A stretch of DNA of 64,000 bases from an uncultured Bacteroides sp. (GCA_945874355.1 CAMCGB010000001.1:62001-126000), one strand, 5' to 3'. Positions 34,748 to 43,643 are shown, counted from the stretch's first letter. Notes: generated by a model from the sequence alone, not told the origin. Numbers and translations: made by a program.

Positions 34748-35311
34748 CTACTTGCGGTAGCCGCACTTGGGGCATACTCCGTTTTCGTCCAGGGAGATTC
34801 CGCACAGAGGGCAGCGGTCGATGCTCTTCCTGCTCTCGAACTCTGCACTTGCGGCATTCACGCCTGAAGTGAAAGTCAGCTTGACGATATTCAGCTTGTC
34901 CTTCAGCAGGTCGTAGACAATCTTGATCATGCCCTCTACGGTCATGGTCTCCTTGGTCACAACGAGGCGGCAGTCAGGGTAGGCAGTTGCAAGTTCGGTC
35001 TTGAAAGCCTCTCCCTTCATAGTATTCCTGGGATGACCGTTCTTGATGCCCTGCTTCTCATAAACGTCGAGAATGGCTGGAAGAAGGGGATCGTCCTCCC
35101 TGAGAACAAGGGCGTGGTCAAAATTCTTCAGCACATCCCATGCAACTTTCTTGATCTCGTTGCAGGGATAAACCATATTCACGCCGTCATTGACGCTGTC
35201 CTCCACCTCGATGGTGAGGACTCCGGTGTGTCCGTGAAGGTACTGGGCTTCGCCCTGGAACCCGTAGAAACGGTGTGCATACTGCAGATCCAATGTGGTA
35301 ATGCTTCTCAT
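34748..35311 (-). CDS. QueD/6-pyruvoyl-tetrahydropterin synthase-like protein with C-terminal zinc ribbon
   Basis: 187 residues from the ATG at 35311. Zinc ligands of the PTPS fold are present: His13 in QYAHRF, and His26 and His28 in YLHGHTG. The CxxxHGH motif of QueD, however, reads AQYLHGH: the catalytic Cys position is Ala22, with Glu21 before it. The FDHALVL and VTKETMTVEGM segments fit the family. A C-terminal ribbon (Cys167, Cys170, Cys180, Cys183) is an addition. QueD makes the queuosine/7-deazaguanine precursor. The missing Cys makes that reaction uncertain, and a PTPS-III-like or other pterin reaction is possible. Confidence 0.8.
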   Translation of the reverse strand: MRSITTLDLQYAHRFYGFQGEAQYLHGHTGVLTIEVEDSVNDGVNMVYPCNEIKKVAWDVLKNFDHALVLREDDPLLPAILDVYEKQGIKNGHPRNTMKGEAFKTELATAYPDCRLVVTKETMTVEGMIKIVYDLLKDKLNIVKLTFTSGVNAASAEFESRKSIDRCPLCGISLDENGVCPKCGYRK

Positions 35312-35373
35312 AACAGTTACTTTTTTATCGTTGTTGTTTGTGTTTCGCGGATACAAATTAAATTATAATAATT

Positions 35374-35381
35374 CAAAATTA
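35374..35381 (-). promoter_or_regulatory. -7 promoter element (TAATTTTG) for the QueD-like gene
   Basis: An exact TAnnTTTG match on the minus strand, 62 bases upstream of the ATG at 35311. The -33 element is unclear. Confidence 0.4.
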
Positions 35382-35399
35382 CAAATAATTTCGGATAAT

Positions 35400-35417
35400 T
35401 TTGAGTTCAAACTCAAA
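35400..35417. repeat. 18-bp palindrome between the QueD-like and SNF2 genes
   Basis: TTTGAGTT-CA-AACTCAAA, a perfect 8+2+8 inverted repeat. It lies about 20 bases upstream of the minus-strand -7 element of the QueD-like gene and 43 bases upstream of the SNF2 -33 element, a suitable position for an operator serving either promoter. No cognate regulator is in the window. Confidence 0.4.
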
Positions 35418-35458
35418 GGTTCTTCGCAATATGATGTTTCCAAAAATCGTTATCTGCA

Positions 35459-35490
35459 ATTGATAAACCACAGCGAAATGGCTATCTTTG
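35459..35490 (+). promoter_or_regulatory. Promoter abutting the SNF2 start codon
   Basis: TTG at 35460-35462, 20 bases, then TATCTTTG at 35483-35490, an exact -7 consensus with proper -33 spacing. Only four bases separate it from the ATG at 35495. By the usual geometry transcription would begin at or beside the start codon, implying a leaderless message. Confidence 0.6.
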
Positions 35491-35494
35491 CAAT

Positions 35495-38400
35495 ATGCTA
35501 GACTATTCCTATCTCAAACCTCTTTTTAGCGGCAAACTCGGCAAGACCCTTATGACAGCCTTGTACTATGCCGTAGATTTTGATTCCGATAGAAGACGCA
35601 GCGCCTTCAAATACCTTAACAAGACTTCACAGACTTTCCAGCACGAAATAGATGAGCTGAGACGTAAGGGCGTTTTGGATGTGGAGTACTCCTATTCTTA
35701 CTACGGCTATACCTATGATGTCAGTCCCGAGCAGTTCTTCCCTCTTGCCGTGGCTGCCCTGCAACTGGACCGCTCCGGGATGGAGAAGATGGCTTCTGCT
35801 CTTGCGAAAGGCAAAAAGAGAAGCTCATACGCTGAGTTCCTTTGGGTCATAGCATACAAACTATTTGAAGGCGAGAAGGATATAACGTCGAAGGTGGCGG
35901 GGAAGTTCCGCGATGGGGAGTGTGCGCTGTATCTGCAGAATATGAGCCCTGACTGCGGTCTTGAAGGCTACTTTATGCGTCTTGACAATGATGAAATCAA
36001 GAATTATATCTCAGAGCAGTCAAACTGTATAGTTTATTACAACCAGCCTAAGTTTGACACCTTCGACACCCTGCGCTCCCTGTTTGACCGCTATTGTGAC
36101 GCTCACAAAGAATTGACAGCTGGTGATAAGAGTCAGGTTTACAGTCACCTGGAGGCCATGCGTTTCCTTATGACCGCAGAGACTAAGGCTCTTCCCCTAG
36201 GCCTTAAGGAAGACTACCCGCTGATAGCTGTAAGGGCTATAAAGAGTCTCTATGCTGGGCAGAACGAGAAAGCTGTGCAGGAATTTGAGGAAAGTCTGAA
36301 GAAACGAAACAAACTCTTCAAAGACAAGAATGTATATTCCAATCCCGTGTTTGCTTTCTACCTTATCCTTGCTTATAAAAAATGCGCAGATGAGAAAAGC
36401 AAGACTAAGATTGCCCAGTATCTGAACAAAAAAGTCATCAGGGAGTCTAACTTACAGTATCCCTCCCGCCTTGTTGCGACATATCTTTGCGGTGAAGAGT
36501 CTGAGGAGAAGATTGAGTCCGGAGTCAAATGGTTGTGCGACGAAAGGCTCCTTCCTGTGCTGAATGTTTTAGGTGCCATTATAGGATGCTACTACTCCGT
36601 CAAATGCTCTTGCCCACCGTCCAATTCGGTGTTGCTCGCCCTGGAACTCGCTTCGGTAAGTGGAGTTGAAGGGGAAGATGTTTCCAGGCTGGAGGCGCTC
36701 TGCGGCGGCAAGGCTCTTCTTCCCTCCTTCCGCAGAATCGAGCCTTGGGAAGTGATGCTTAACGATATGGAATCGCTGCTGAAAAGGTCAGAGCCCGGAA
36801 ATGGGAGCGATGGCGAAGAGCAGGACAACAGGAGGGAGAGGATAGGCTATTTTATGGGGAACAGGAAGTATAATGGTGAGTACACTGTGGAGCCAAGAAT
36901 CCAGACCCGCTTGAAAAGCGGTCTTTGGGGAGCTGGCAGGAGAGCCCCCCAGTGGGATTACTATTACGGCAAGATTCCCTGTATGGACGATACCGACAAA
37001 CAGATTGCCGCGGCTAATCTTTCCGACGGCTTTTATAGTGATTTGAAATCTTCCCGGGTGCTCCCTTATCTTATCGGAAGCGACAGGGTTTATGGTGGCA
37101 CTTCTGCCCCTTATTACAATATCGAAGTCGTGTCGGCTCTGCCCTATGTATCTGTAAAAAAGGAAGGTGGAGTCTATAAGATCAGCTCCAATTTCCCTTT
37201 GGGTGAGCTGCGTTCCGGCAAAAACGCATCCTGCACATTGCTCTCCAAGCACAAGGCGGAAGTAATCTCCCTGACAGAAATCCAAAAGCAGCTTCTTTCT
37301 ACCATAAGTCGTCTTCCAAGCATTCCGCTTAATGCTACCGATAGGCTTCAACCCCTGCTTGAATCCATTTCAAAGCATATTGAGGTCCATTCCGACCTTC
37401 TGGAAGGAGGCTCCTCGCTTGAGAATCTGAAGGGTAACTCTGTAGTAAGACTTAAATTGAACCCCTGCAACAACGGGGATTATGAACTGCATGTCTGTGT
37501 GCGGCCCCTGGACGGAGGCGACCAGGAGTTCTTCCCGGCTCATGGCGCCAAGGTTATTTATGACCAGAGAGATGGCAAACGTTATCAGGTAAGCCGCATT
37601 CTGAGCGCTGAGCGAAGGAATCTGGAAACGCTGTCGGACTTCTTTTCGGATGAGTTAGACCTGGATGTGAGCGAGTTGATGACCCTTTCTCCGCTTCAGA
37701 TGCTTTCTTTGACCCAATGGACTCAAACTCAGGAGAATGTCGTAGCTATGGAGTGGCCCCATGGGAAAAAGATCAAGGTTAGGAACATGGCCTCTTCACG
37801 GCTTGGTATCCACTGCTCAAGCGGAGAGCAATGGTTCGAAGCAGAGGGAGAAATCAATTTCAGCGATGGGGGAGAGATACTGCCCCTGGAGACACTTCTT
37901 GCCTTGGTGGGAGAGGGAAAACTCAACGGTAACTATGTCCAGCTGGACGAGCAGACCTATGTCTGTCTGACCGATGTGCTGAAAAAGCAGATTTCCAAAC
38001 TGGAAGCCGTATGCCAGAAAGGAAAAGGGGGAGTGAGGATTTCGCGCTTCAATGTAGGAGTGCTTGCCGATGTGTTGAGGTCAGGTTCAATGGATGTGGA
38101 AGCAGACAGCTCACTGGAAAGTCTGGAAAGGAAAATCAATGAGTCACAGAGTCTTGAAGTCAGTGTTCCCAAAGAGATGAATGCTGTATTGAGGGATTAT
38201 CAGCTTCAGGGTTTCAGATGGATGGTAAGGCTTGATCATTGGGGAGCGGGGGCCTGTCTAGCCGACGATATGGGACTGGGGAAAACCTTGCAGGCCATAG
38301 CCTTCCTGCTGTACAAAAAGACCGCCGGGGCGTCGCTTGTCGTTTGTCCTGCTTCTGTAGTTATGAACTGGCGCAGCGAGCTCGCCCGTTTCGCTCCGTC

Positions 38401-39529
38401 CCTTAATGTATATGTGCTTAATTCCGAGGCCAACCGTAAGGAAGTGATTGATAATGCCGCGGAAGGAGATGTGGTGCTGTCGTCCTACGGGCTTCTTGCC
38501 TACGAAGACCAGGCTCTGCTGTCGAAAGACTGGAATGTGGTATGCCTGGATGAGGCCCATACAATCAAGAACCGTCAGACCCGCACTTCGGCTTCCGCAA
38601 TGCAGCTCAGGGCCGGCTCCCGTATCATCCTGACGGGAACTCCGGTGCAGAACTATCTCGGCGAGCTGTGGAATCTGATGCAGTTCCTCAATCCGGGTCT
38701 TCTGGGGACATTCGAGAGTTTCAGGACCCGCTATATGGGTGAGGGCGACAACATCGAGAATCTCAAACGCATAGTCCAGCCTTTTGTCCTGAGGCGCACC
38801 AAGGCTGAAGTGCTCTCCGAACTGCCGGACAAGACCGAAATCGTCCGTATGGTGCAGCTCACGGATGCTGAGATGCTGCTCTATGAGTCTATGCGTCAGA
38901 AGGTAAATGACCAGCTGCAGACAGAGACAAAGATGAATGTGAGTGTTCTCTCGCAGATAACCCGCCTGCGCCAGGCGGCCTGCTCAATGGCCTTGATAGA
39001 CAAGAACTGGAGCGGAGCGACAAGCAAGCTCTCCGAGCTCTCTTCCTTGCTTGAAGAAATCCTGTCGGGAGGGAACAGAGTGCTGATTTTCAGCCAGTTC
39101 ACCAGTTTCCTGGATTTGGTGAACGCTAGTCTCGCATCCAGCGGAACAGACTATTATTATTTGAACGGTTCTACCCCAATCCCCGAGCGCGAGAAGATGG
39201 TGCGGGAGTTCCAGAAGGGTAAGAAGAGCGTCTTTGTGGTCAGTCTCAAGGCCGGCGGTCTTGGACTGAATCTGACCGGAGCCAATTATGTGATCCACCT
39301 TGACCCCTGGTGGAATCCTGCGATCGAGCAGCAGGCCACAGACCGCGCCTACCGCATAGGGCAGAGGCAGAATGTGACTGTATATCATCTGATTGCAGCC
39401 CATACGATAGAGGAGAAGATTCTTCGACTGCACGACAGGAAGAAGCAGCTGTCCGAGTCTTTCCTGGAAGGAACTGATATCGCCAAGACCATAAGCCTGC
39501 AGGACCTGAGGGACCTCTGCGCCGACTGA
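35495..39529 (+). CDS. SNF2-family DNA translocase/helicase
   Basis: 1,344 residues. Residues 1-880 have no domain that I recognise, apart from a possible SNF2-associated region before the core. The ATPase core runs from about 890: RDYQLQGFRWM, Walker A DDMGLGKT near residue 924, motif II LDEAHTIKN near 1019, ILTGTPVQN near 1048, then helicase lobe 2 with VLIFSQFTSFLD near 1197, LKAGGLGLNLTGANYV near 1252 and QATDRAYRIGQ near 1280. Bacterial members of this kind (HepA/RapA and SWI2/SNF2 types) remodel DNA-protein complexes. No restriction, defence or topoisomerase genes are nearby. It is monocistronic. Confidence 0.93.
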   Translation: MLDYSYLKPLFSGKLGKTLMTALYYAVDFDSDRRRSAFKYLNKTSQTFQHEIDELRRKGVLDVEYSYSYYGYTYDVSPEQFFPLAVAALQLDRSGMEKMASALAKGKKRSSYAEFLWVIAYKLFEGEKDITSKVAGKFRDGECALYLQNMSPDCGLEGYFMRLDNDEIKNYISEQSNCIVYYNQPKFDTFDTLRSLFDRYCDAHKELTAGDKSQVYSHLEAMRFLMTAETKALPLGLKEDYPLIAVRAIKSLYAGQNEKAVQEFEESLKKRNKLFKDKNVYSNPVFAFYLILAYKKCADEKSKTKIAQYLNKKVIRESNLQYPSRLVATYLCGEESEEKIESGVKWLCDERLLPVLNVLGAIIGCYYSVKCSCPPSNSVLLALELASVSGVEGEDVSRLEALCGGKALLPSFRRIEPWEVMLNDMESLLKRSEPGNGSDGEEQDNRRERIGYFMGNRKYNGEYTVEPRIQTRLKSGLWGAGRRAPQWDYYYGKIPCMDDTDKQIAAANLSDGFYSDLKSSRVLPYLIGSDRVYGGTSAPYYNIEVVSALPYVSVKKEGGVYKISSNFPLGELRSGKNASCTLLSKHKAEVISLTEIQKQLLSTISRLPSIPLNATDRLQPLLESISKHIEVHSDLLEGGSSLENLKGNSVVRLKLNPCNNGDYELHVCVRPLDGGDQEFFPAHGAKVIYDQRDGKRYQVSRILSAERRNLETLSDFFSDELDLDVSELMTLSPLQMLSLTQWTQTQENVVAMEWPHGKKIKVRNMASSRLGIHCSSGEQWFEAEGEINFSDGGEILPLETLLALVGEGKLNGNYVQLDEQTYVCLTDVLKKQISKLEAVCQKGKGGVRISRFNVGVLADVLRSGSMDVEADSSLESLERKINESQSLEVSVPKEMNAVLRDYQLQGFRWMVRLDHWGAGACLADDMGLGKTLQAIAFLLYKKTAGASLVVCPASVVMNWRSELARFAPSLNVYVLNSEANRKEVIDNAAEGDVVLSSYGLLAYEDQALLSKDWNVVCLDEAHTIKNRQTRTSASAMQLRAGSRIILTGTPVQNYLGELWNLMQFLNPGLLGTFESFRTRYMGEGDNIENLKRIVQPFVLRRTKAEVLSELPDKTEIVRMVQLTDAEMLLYESMRQKVNDQLQTETKMNVSVLSQITRLRQAACSMALIDKNWSGATSKLSELSSLLEEILSGGNRVLIFSQFTSFLDLVNASLASSGTDYYYLNGSTPIPEREKMVREFQKGKKSVFVVSLKAGGLGLNLTGANYVIHLDPWWNPAIEQQATDRAYRIGQRQNVTVYHLIAAHTIEEKILRLHDRKKQLSESFLEGTDIAKTISLQDLRDLCAD

Positions 39530-39566
39530 CGGATTGAGTCTATATTGAAAGAATAACTGAGAAGAT

Positions 39567-40382
39567 ATGCAGATTCTGCTTGCAAGTGCGAAATTGATGA
39601 GGGAGTCGTCTGCCGAGACCGGACTTCCGCTTTCCAGGCCCCGATTCCAGGACCAGGCTGAGTCGTTTGCCCGCGAATTGGGCCGATTCAGCGTGGAGCA
39701 TCTGGGCGAGCTATTCTCGTGCAGCGGGAAGATTGCCGCCCTGAACAAAAGCCGCTTTCAGATTTTCGGCACCGACGAGGCGGAGCTGATGCCGGCGATA
39801 TTGGCTTATAACGGACAGGCCTACAAGCATTTGAGGGCTGACATTATGACAAGGGAAGACCTTCTTTGGGCAAATGCCCATCTGTTCATTTCTTCTTGTA
39901 TGTACGGGCTTCTGAGGCCTCTTGATGTCATCAACCAGTACAGGATGGACGGAAGTTTTGCTCTTGCTGCCTGTGGTGATAAAGCTGATTCTGCACCCGT
40001 CAGGAAGGTCAATGAGTTCTGGCGCCCTTTACTGACAGATGTGCTGATAGAAGAAGTCAGAAGAGATGACGGAGTGCTGCTTTACCTTGACACCGAGGAG
40101 TTCCGCTCGCTTTTTGACTGGAAAAGAGTAAGCGGAGAGCTTCACATAATCGAGCCCTCTTTCCATATCGCCAAAACAGATTCTTCCTCCGGCGTTCTTC
40201 GCGTTACGACCCCTTCCGTCTGGGCGAAGACCTGCCGCGGGGCTATGGCCCGTTATGTCATCTGCGAAAGGATTTCCAATCCTGCCCTCCTGGAAGCATT
40301 CTCCTACGAGGGCTTCGGCTTTGACTCCGGCCTTTCAACGGAAGGTCATCCCGTATTTGTCCGCAAGCAGGAAGCCTTTTAG
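39567..40382 (+). CDS. yaaA: YaaA family peroxide-stress protein
   Basis: 271 residues. The N-terminus MQILLASAKLM, YNGQAYKHLRADIMTREDL near residue 75, FISSCMYGLLRPLDVINQYRMD near residue 110, and RGAMARYVICERI near residue 227 are the DUF328/YaaA signature. In E. coli YaaA limits free intracellular iron under hydrogen peroxide stress. It has no clear promoter and sits 37 bases after SNF2. Its stop codon overlaps the convergent deformylase stop by 4 bases. Confidence 0.93.
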   Translation: MQILLASAKLMRESSAETGLPLSRPRFQDQAESFARELGRFSVEHLGELFSCSGKIAALNKSRFQIFGTDEAELMPAILAYNGQAYKHLRADIMTREDLLWANAHLFISSCMYGLLRPLDVINQYRMDGSFALAACGDKADSAPVRKVNEFWRPLLTDVLIEEVRRDDGVLLYLDTEEFRSLFDWKRVSGELHIIEPSFHIAKTDSSSGVLRVTTPSVWAKTCRGAMARYVICERISNPALLEAFSYEGFGFDSGLSTEGHPVFVRKQEAF

Positions 40383-40990
40383 GGCTCAGACGCAAGACGG
40401 TCGGTATAGAGTATGCCGTCGAGATGGTCACATTCGTGCTGGAAAATGACTGCGGTGAATCCCCGGACTGTCTCGCAGGTGTCGCGTACGCCTGTTTTGG
40501 GGTCCACTATGCTGTAGCGTATATCTATCTCCATGAATCTCAGCACTTCGCCCCTTCTTCCCGGGATGCTGAGGCAGCCTTCCGGCCCGCACAGCTTCTC
40601 GCCCCTCATATCTGTAATGCGGATGTTCGGGTACACTTCGAAGGGCTCCGAGCTCTTGTCGAAGCGCTGCACGGCCACCATTCTTCTAGAAATGCCCACC
40701 TGGGGTGCAGCCAGCCCGACTCCGTCCTGCTCGGGTGAAGTCACTGTCGCAACCATCTTGGATGCAAGACGGGCATACTCCTCGCTGAGCAGCATCTCCG
40801 CTCTCAGGGTGTCGGCGTTCAGTCTCAGGAACAACGAATCCTGAAGTTTATCCACGCTCAGGACTCTCATAATGGAGGAACTATCCCGGATAAGGGCCAG
40901 CTCTTCGGCCTTCCAGGGGCTTTTTGAAGAGCAGCCGGAAAAAAGAAGCGCCATCAGAAACAGCGCGGCGGCAGAAATTTTGATTCTCAT
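40379..40990 (-). CDS. Peptide deformylase-like lipoprotein
   Basis: 203 residues from the ATG at 40990. A longer frame adds an unlikely N-terminus upstream of the lipoprotein signal LLFSGC (Cys20). The catalytic core is complete: motif 1 GVGLAAPQVG near residue 92, motif 2 EGCLSIPG near residue 141, and motif 3 QHECDHLDG with metal ligands His185 and His189 and base Glu186. Peptide deformylases normally act on nascent chains in the cytoplasm, whereas this one should be lipid-anchored outside it. I recall that Bacteroidota carry such exported homologues, with function unassigned. The -7 element at 41049-41056 supports the start. Confidence 0.85.
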   Translation of the reverse strand: MRIKISAAALFLMALLFSGCSSKSPWKAEELALIRDSSSIMRVLSVDKLQDSLFLRLNADTLRAEMLLSEEYARLASKMVATVTSPEQDGVGLAAPQVGISRRMVAVQRFDKSSEPFEVYPNIRITDMRGEKLCGPEGCLSIPGRRGEVLRFMEIDIRYSIVDPKTGVRDTCETVRGFTAVIFQHECDHLDGILYTDRLASEP

Positions 40991-41048
40991 AACAATACTC
41001 AAGTGTCGCAAGGCAAGCAATAATGCTCCGGACAGAGCGAAGCGGGGC

Positions 41049-41056
41049 AAATGTAA
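41049..41056 (-). promoter_or_regulatory. -7 promoter element (TACATTTG) for the deformylase-like gene
   Basis: An exact TAnnTTTG match on the minus strand. Transcription would start near 41043 and leave a leader of about 55 bases before the ATG at 40990. It is next to the small palindrome TGCTAA-A-TTAGCA at 41065-41077. Confidence 0.5.
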
Positions 41057-41157
41057 CAAAAAATTGCTAAATTAGCATTTTGGTATGCGTTGAAGATTGC
41101 GCGGGAAAATCCGGACCCCCCATAACTTGCAATCCTTGAGAAAAACTATACAAAACT

Positions 41158-42222
41158 ATGCTTGAATACAATGTAAACCTTAACGGGAAGACCGTCCTCG
41201 TGACAGGAGCGGCCGGTTTTATCGGCAGTAACCTCGTCAAGAGGCTGTTTTCTGATTATGAAGATATCAGGATAGTCGGAATCGACTCGATAACTGACTA
41301 TTACGACGTGGGAATCAAACAGGCCAGGCTTGATGAAATCAACTCTCTCGGCCGCGATTGGGAATTTGTGCACGAGAGTATAGCCAATCGCGAGGCAGTG
41401 GAGAAGATATTCACTGACAACAGGGTAGCAGTAGTGGTTAATCTGGCCGCACAGGCCGGGGTCCGCTACTCCATCACCAATCCGGACGCCTATGTGGAGA
41501 GCAATCTGATTGGATTCTACAATATTCTGGAGGCCTGCCGCCACCACGAGGTGGAGCATCTGGTCTATGCTTCTTCGAGCTCGGTGTACGGGTCCAACAA
41601 AAAGGTCCCTTATTCGACCGACGACAAGGTGGATAATCCGGTGAGCCTTTATGCCGCCACAAAAAAGAGCAACGAACTTATGGCCCACGCCTACAGCAAG
41701 CTCTACAACATCCCTTCGACCGGGCTCCGTTTCTTTACGGTGTACGGCCCCGCCGGACGGCCCGATATGGCCTATTTCGGCTTCACCGACAAGCTGCGTC
41801 AGGGCAAGACCATACAGATTTTCAACTACGGCCACTGCAAGAGGGACTTTACTTACATTGACGATATAGTCGAAGGCGTAGTGAGGGTAATGCAGCACGC
41901 TCCCGAAAAGAAGAACGGGGAGGACGGACTTCCACTGCCTCCGTATGCGGTTTACAACATCGGCAACAATTCGCCTGAGAATCTTCTCGATTTCGTGACC
42001 ATACTCCAGGAGGAGCTGATTGCCGCAGGTGTGCTGCCCGCTGATTATGATTTTGAGGCCCACAAGCAGCTGGTGCCTATGCAGCCGGGTGATGTGCCCG
42101 TGACTTATGCTGATACGACTCCGCTCGAGAGGGATTTTGGCTTCAAGCCTTCGACCCCTCTGCGTGACGGTCTCCGCTCCTTTGCACGCTGGTACGCTTC
42201 TTATTACGGAAAGGCCGAGTAG
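41158..42222 (+). CDS. UDP-glucuronate 4-epimerase-like NAD-dependent epimerase
   Basis: 354 residues. An extended short-chain dehydrogenase: the NAD-binding GAAGFIGSN near residue 20, the substrate Ser in ASSSSVYG near residue 143, Tyr-x3-Lys in YAATKKSNEL near residue 163, and LRFFTVYGPAGRPDMAYFGFTDKL near residue 190, which is the signature of UDP-glucuronate 4-epimerase (CapI/LpsL type). It would make UDP-galacturonate for capsule or LPS sugars. No glycosyltransferases are nearby. UDP-glucose 4-epimerase is the main alternative, but the PAGRPDMA motif argues against it. Confidence 0.9.
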   Translation: MLEYNVNLNGKTVLVTGAAGFIGSNLVKRLFSDYEDIRIVGIDSITDYYDVGIKQARLDEINSLGRDWEFVHESIANREAVEKIFTDNRVAVVVNLAAQAGVRYSITNPDAYVESNLIGFYNILEACRHHEVEHLVYASSSSVYGSNKKVPYSTDDKVDNPVSLYAATKKSNELMAHAYSKLYNIPSTGLRFFTVYGPAGRPDMAYFGFTDKLRQGKTIQIFNYGHCKRDFTYIDDIVEGVVRVMQHAPEKKNGEDGLPLPPYAVYNIGNNSPENLLDFVTILQEELIAAGVLPADYDFEAHKQLVPMQPGDVPVTYADTTPLERDFGFKPSTPLRDGLRSFARWYASYYGKAE

Positions 42223-42269
42223 GGCTCAGTCCATACAGATAGTATTAACTTGCGAAACTTGAGAATAGA

Positions 42270-43424
42270 ATGAAAAAGATTATGCTCCTCGGCTCCGGAG
42301 AGCTGGGAAAGGAATTTGTGATTGCCGCCAAAAGACTGGGGCAGTATGTGATAGCCTGCGACCGCTATGCCGGTGCGCCTGCTATGCAGGTGGCCGACTG
42401 CTGCGAGGTGTTCCCGATGCTGGATGCCGACGCTTTAAGCGCAGCAGTGCTCAAGCATAAGCCCGATATCATAGTCCCCGAGATTGAAGCGATACGCACC
42501 GAGAAACTCCTCGAGTTCGAGAAGCAGGGCATACAGGTGGCCCCTTCAGCGAGGGCAGTGAATTTCACGATGAACCGCAAGGCAATACGCGATCTGGCAG
42601 CCAAAGACCTGGGGCTTAGAACTGCCAAGTACTTCTATGCCAAGACTTTCGAGCAGCTTAAGGAAGCAGCCCTCTCACTTGGTTTTCCTTGTGTCGTGAA
42701 GCCTCTGATGTCTTCTTCTGGTCACGGCCAGAGCGTGGTGCGCGGCGAACAGGACCTTCAGAAGGCTTTCGACGAGGCGATGAGCGGCAGCCGCGGAGAC
42801 ATTCGCGAAGTGATAGTTGAGGAGTTCATCAATTTCAAGTCTGAATTTACCCTCCTTACCGTTACCCAGAAAAACGGCCCGACCCTGTTCTGCCCTCCCA
42901 TCGGACACGTGCAGAAGGGCGGCGACTACCGCGAGTCCTGGCAGCCGTATGAGATTAGCCCGGAGGAGCTTCTGAGTGCGCAGGATATGGCCCGCAAGAT
43001 TACAGCGGCCCTGACCGGAGCGGGCATCTGGGGTGTGGAGTTTTTCCTTACCGACGACGGAGTGGTCTTCTCGGAGCTGAGCCCGAGGCCGCACGACACG
43101 GGTATGGTAACCCTTGGTCACACTACTTCGCTTTCTGAGTTCGAGCTGCACCTTCGCGCTGTGCTCGGCCTTCCCATACCCGGGATTACTCTCGACAGGG
43201 CCGGCGCGAGTGCCGTGGTCCTTTCCAAGACCGAGTCCGACAAGCCTCTGGACTATAAGCTGGACAAGGCACTTGCCGAGGAGCGTACCGTTGTGCGCAT
43301 TTTCGGCAAACCCGAGGCCCATGTCGGCAGAAGGATGGGAGTGGTGGTATGCTACGATGCTCCCGACGCTGACGTCAATGCCCTTCGCGACAAGGCCAAA
43401 GCCCTAGCCGCCACCATCCTCTAG
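42270..43424 (+). CDS. purT: Formate-dependent phosphoribosylglycinamide formyltransferase
   Basis: 384 residues. An ATP-grasp enzyme that uses formate and ATP to make formyl-GAR, step 3 of purine synthesis, replacing the folate-dependent PurN. Family segments: [12 protein letters not shown] at residues 5-16, [14 protein letters not shown] near residue 68, [19 protein letters not shown] near residue 138, [15 protein letters not shown] near residue 183, [29 protein letters not shown] near residue 253. The other purine genes of the window lie 15-20 kb away. The gene stands alone between an epimerase and a repeat-bearing gap. Confidence 0.95.
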   Translation: MKKIMLLGSGELGKEFVIAAKRLGQYVIACDRYAGAPAMQVADCCEVFPMLDADALSAAVLKHKPDIIVPEIEAIRTEKLLEFEKQGIQVAPSARAVNFTMNRKAIRDLAAKDLGLRTAKYFYAKTFEQLKEAALSLGFPCVVKPLMSSSGHGQSVVRGEQDLQKAFDEAMSGSRGDIREVIVEEFINFKSEFTLLTVTQKNGPTLFCPPIGHVQKGGDYRESWQPYEISPEELLSAQDMARKITAALTGAGIWGVEFFLTDDGVVFSELSPRPHDTGMVTLGHTTSLSEFELHLRAVLGLPIPGITLDRAGASAVVLSKTESDKPLDYKLDKALAEERTVVRIFGKPEAHVGRRMGVVVCYDAPDADVNALRDKAKALAATIL

Positions 43425-43643
43425 CCTGTCCCTTCCCGAGTATCAGCCCTAGCCCCTGCTTTGATGACAAAAGCGCAAAAATCAGCTCAATTATTGCTAA
43501 AATCGCTTCAAAATCAATAAAATAGCAAAATTCTTCCCGAAAATTGCTAAAATTTCTGCTTCCCGTGGAGTACAGTCAAATAATATAGATTTCTCCACGC
43601 GCTACGCTTGGTCGAAATGACAAAGGATGCCGCAGCGCCGGGC
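43425..43643. other. 219-base AT-rich intergenic region with repeats
   Basis: Between the convergent purT and GH2 genes. It holds a cluster of short ATTGCTAAAAT-type copies in both orientations (near 43492-43502, 43524-43533 and 43543-43553), and then the dispersed-repeat fragment at 43589-43623. I see no gene or strong terminator. Confidence 0.6.
43589..43623 (-). repeat. Diverged copy of the GTCATTTCGA...GAGAAATCT repeat
   Basis: Read on the minus strand it runs from GTCATTTCGA to GAGAAATCT, matching both ends of the core of the palindromic element at 32992-33099, with a different centre (CCAAGCGTAGCGCGTG). It lacks the 19-bp outer arms. It lies just past the end of the GH2 gene. Confidence 0.7.

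Noticed and set aside
35495..39529. SNF2 helicase as part of a defence system
   Set aside because: No nuclease, methylase or other defence partner lies within several kb on either side. It appears to be alone.
43476..43556. CRISPR-like array
   Set aside because: The repeats are only about 10 bases, in mixed orientations and irregularly spaced, with no spacers or cas genes.
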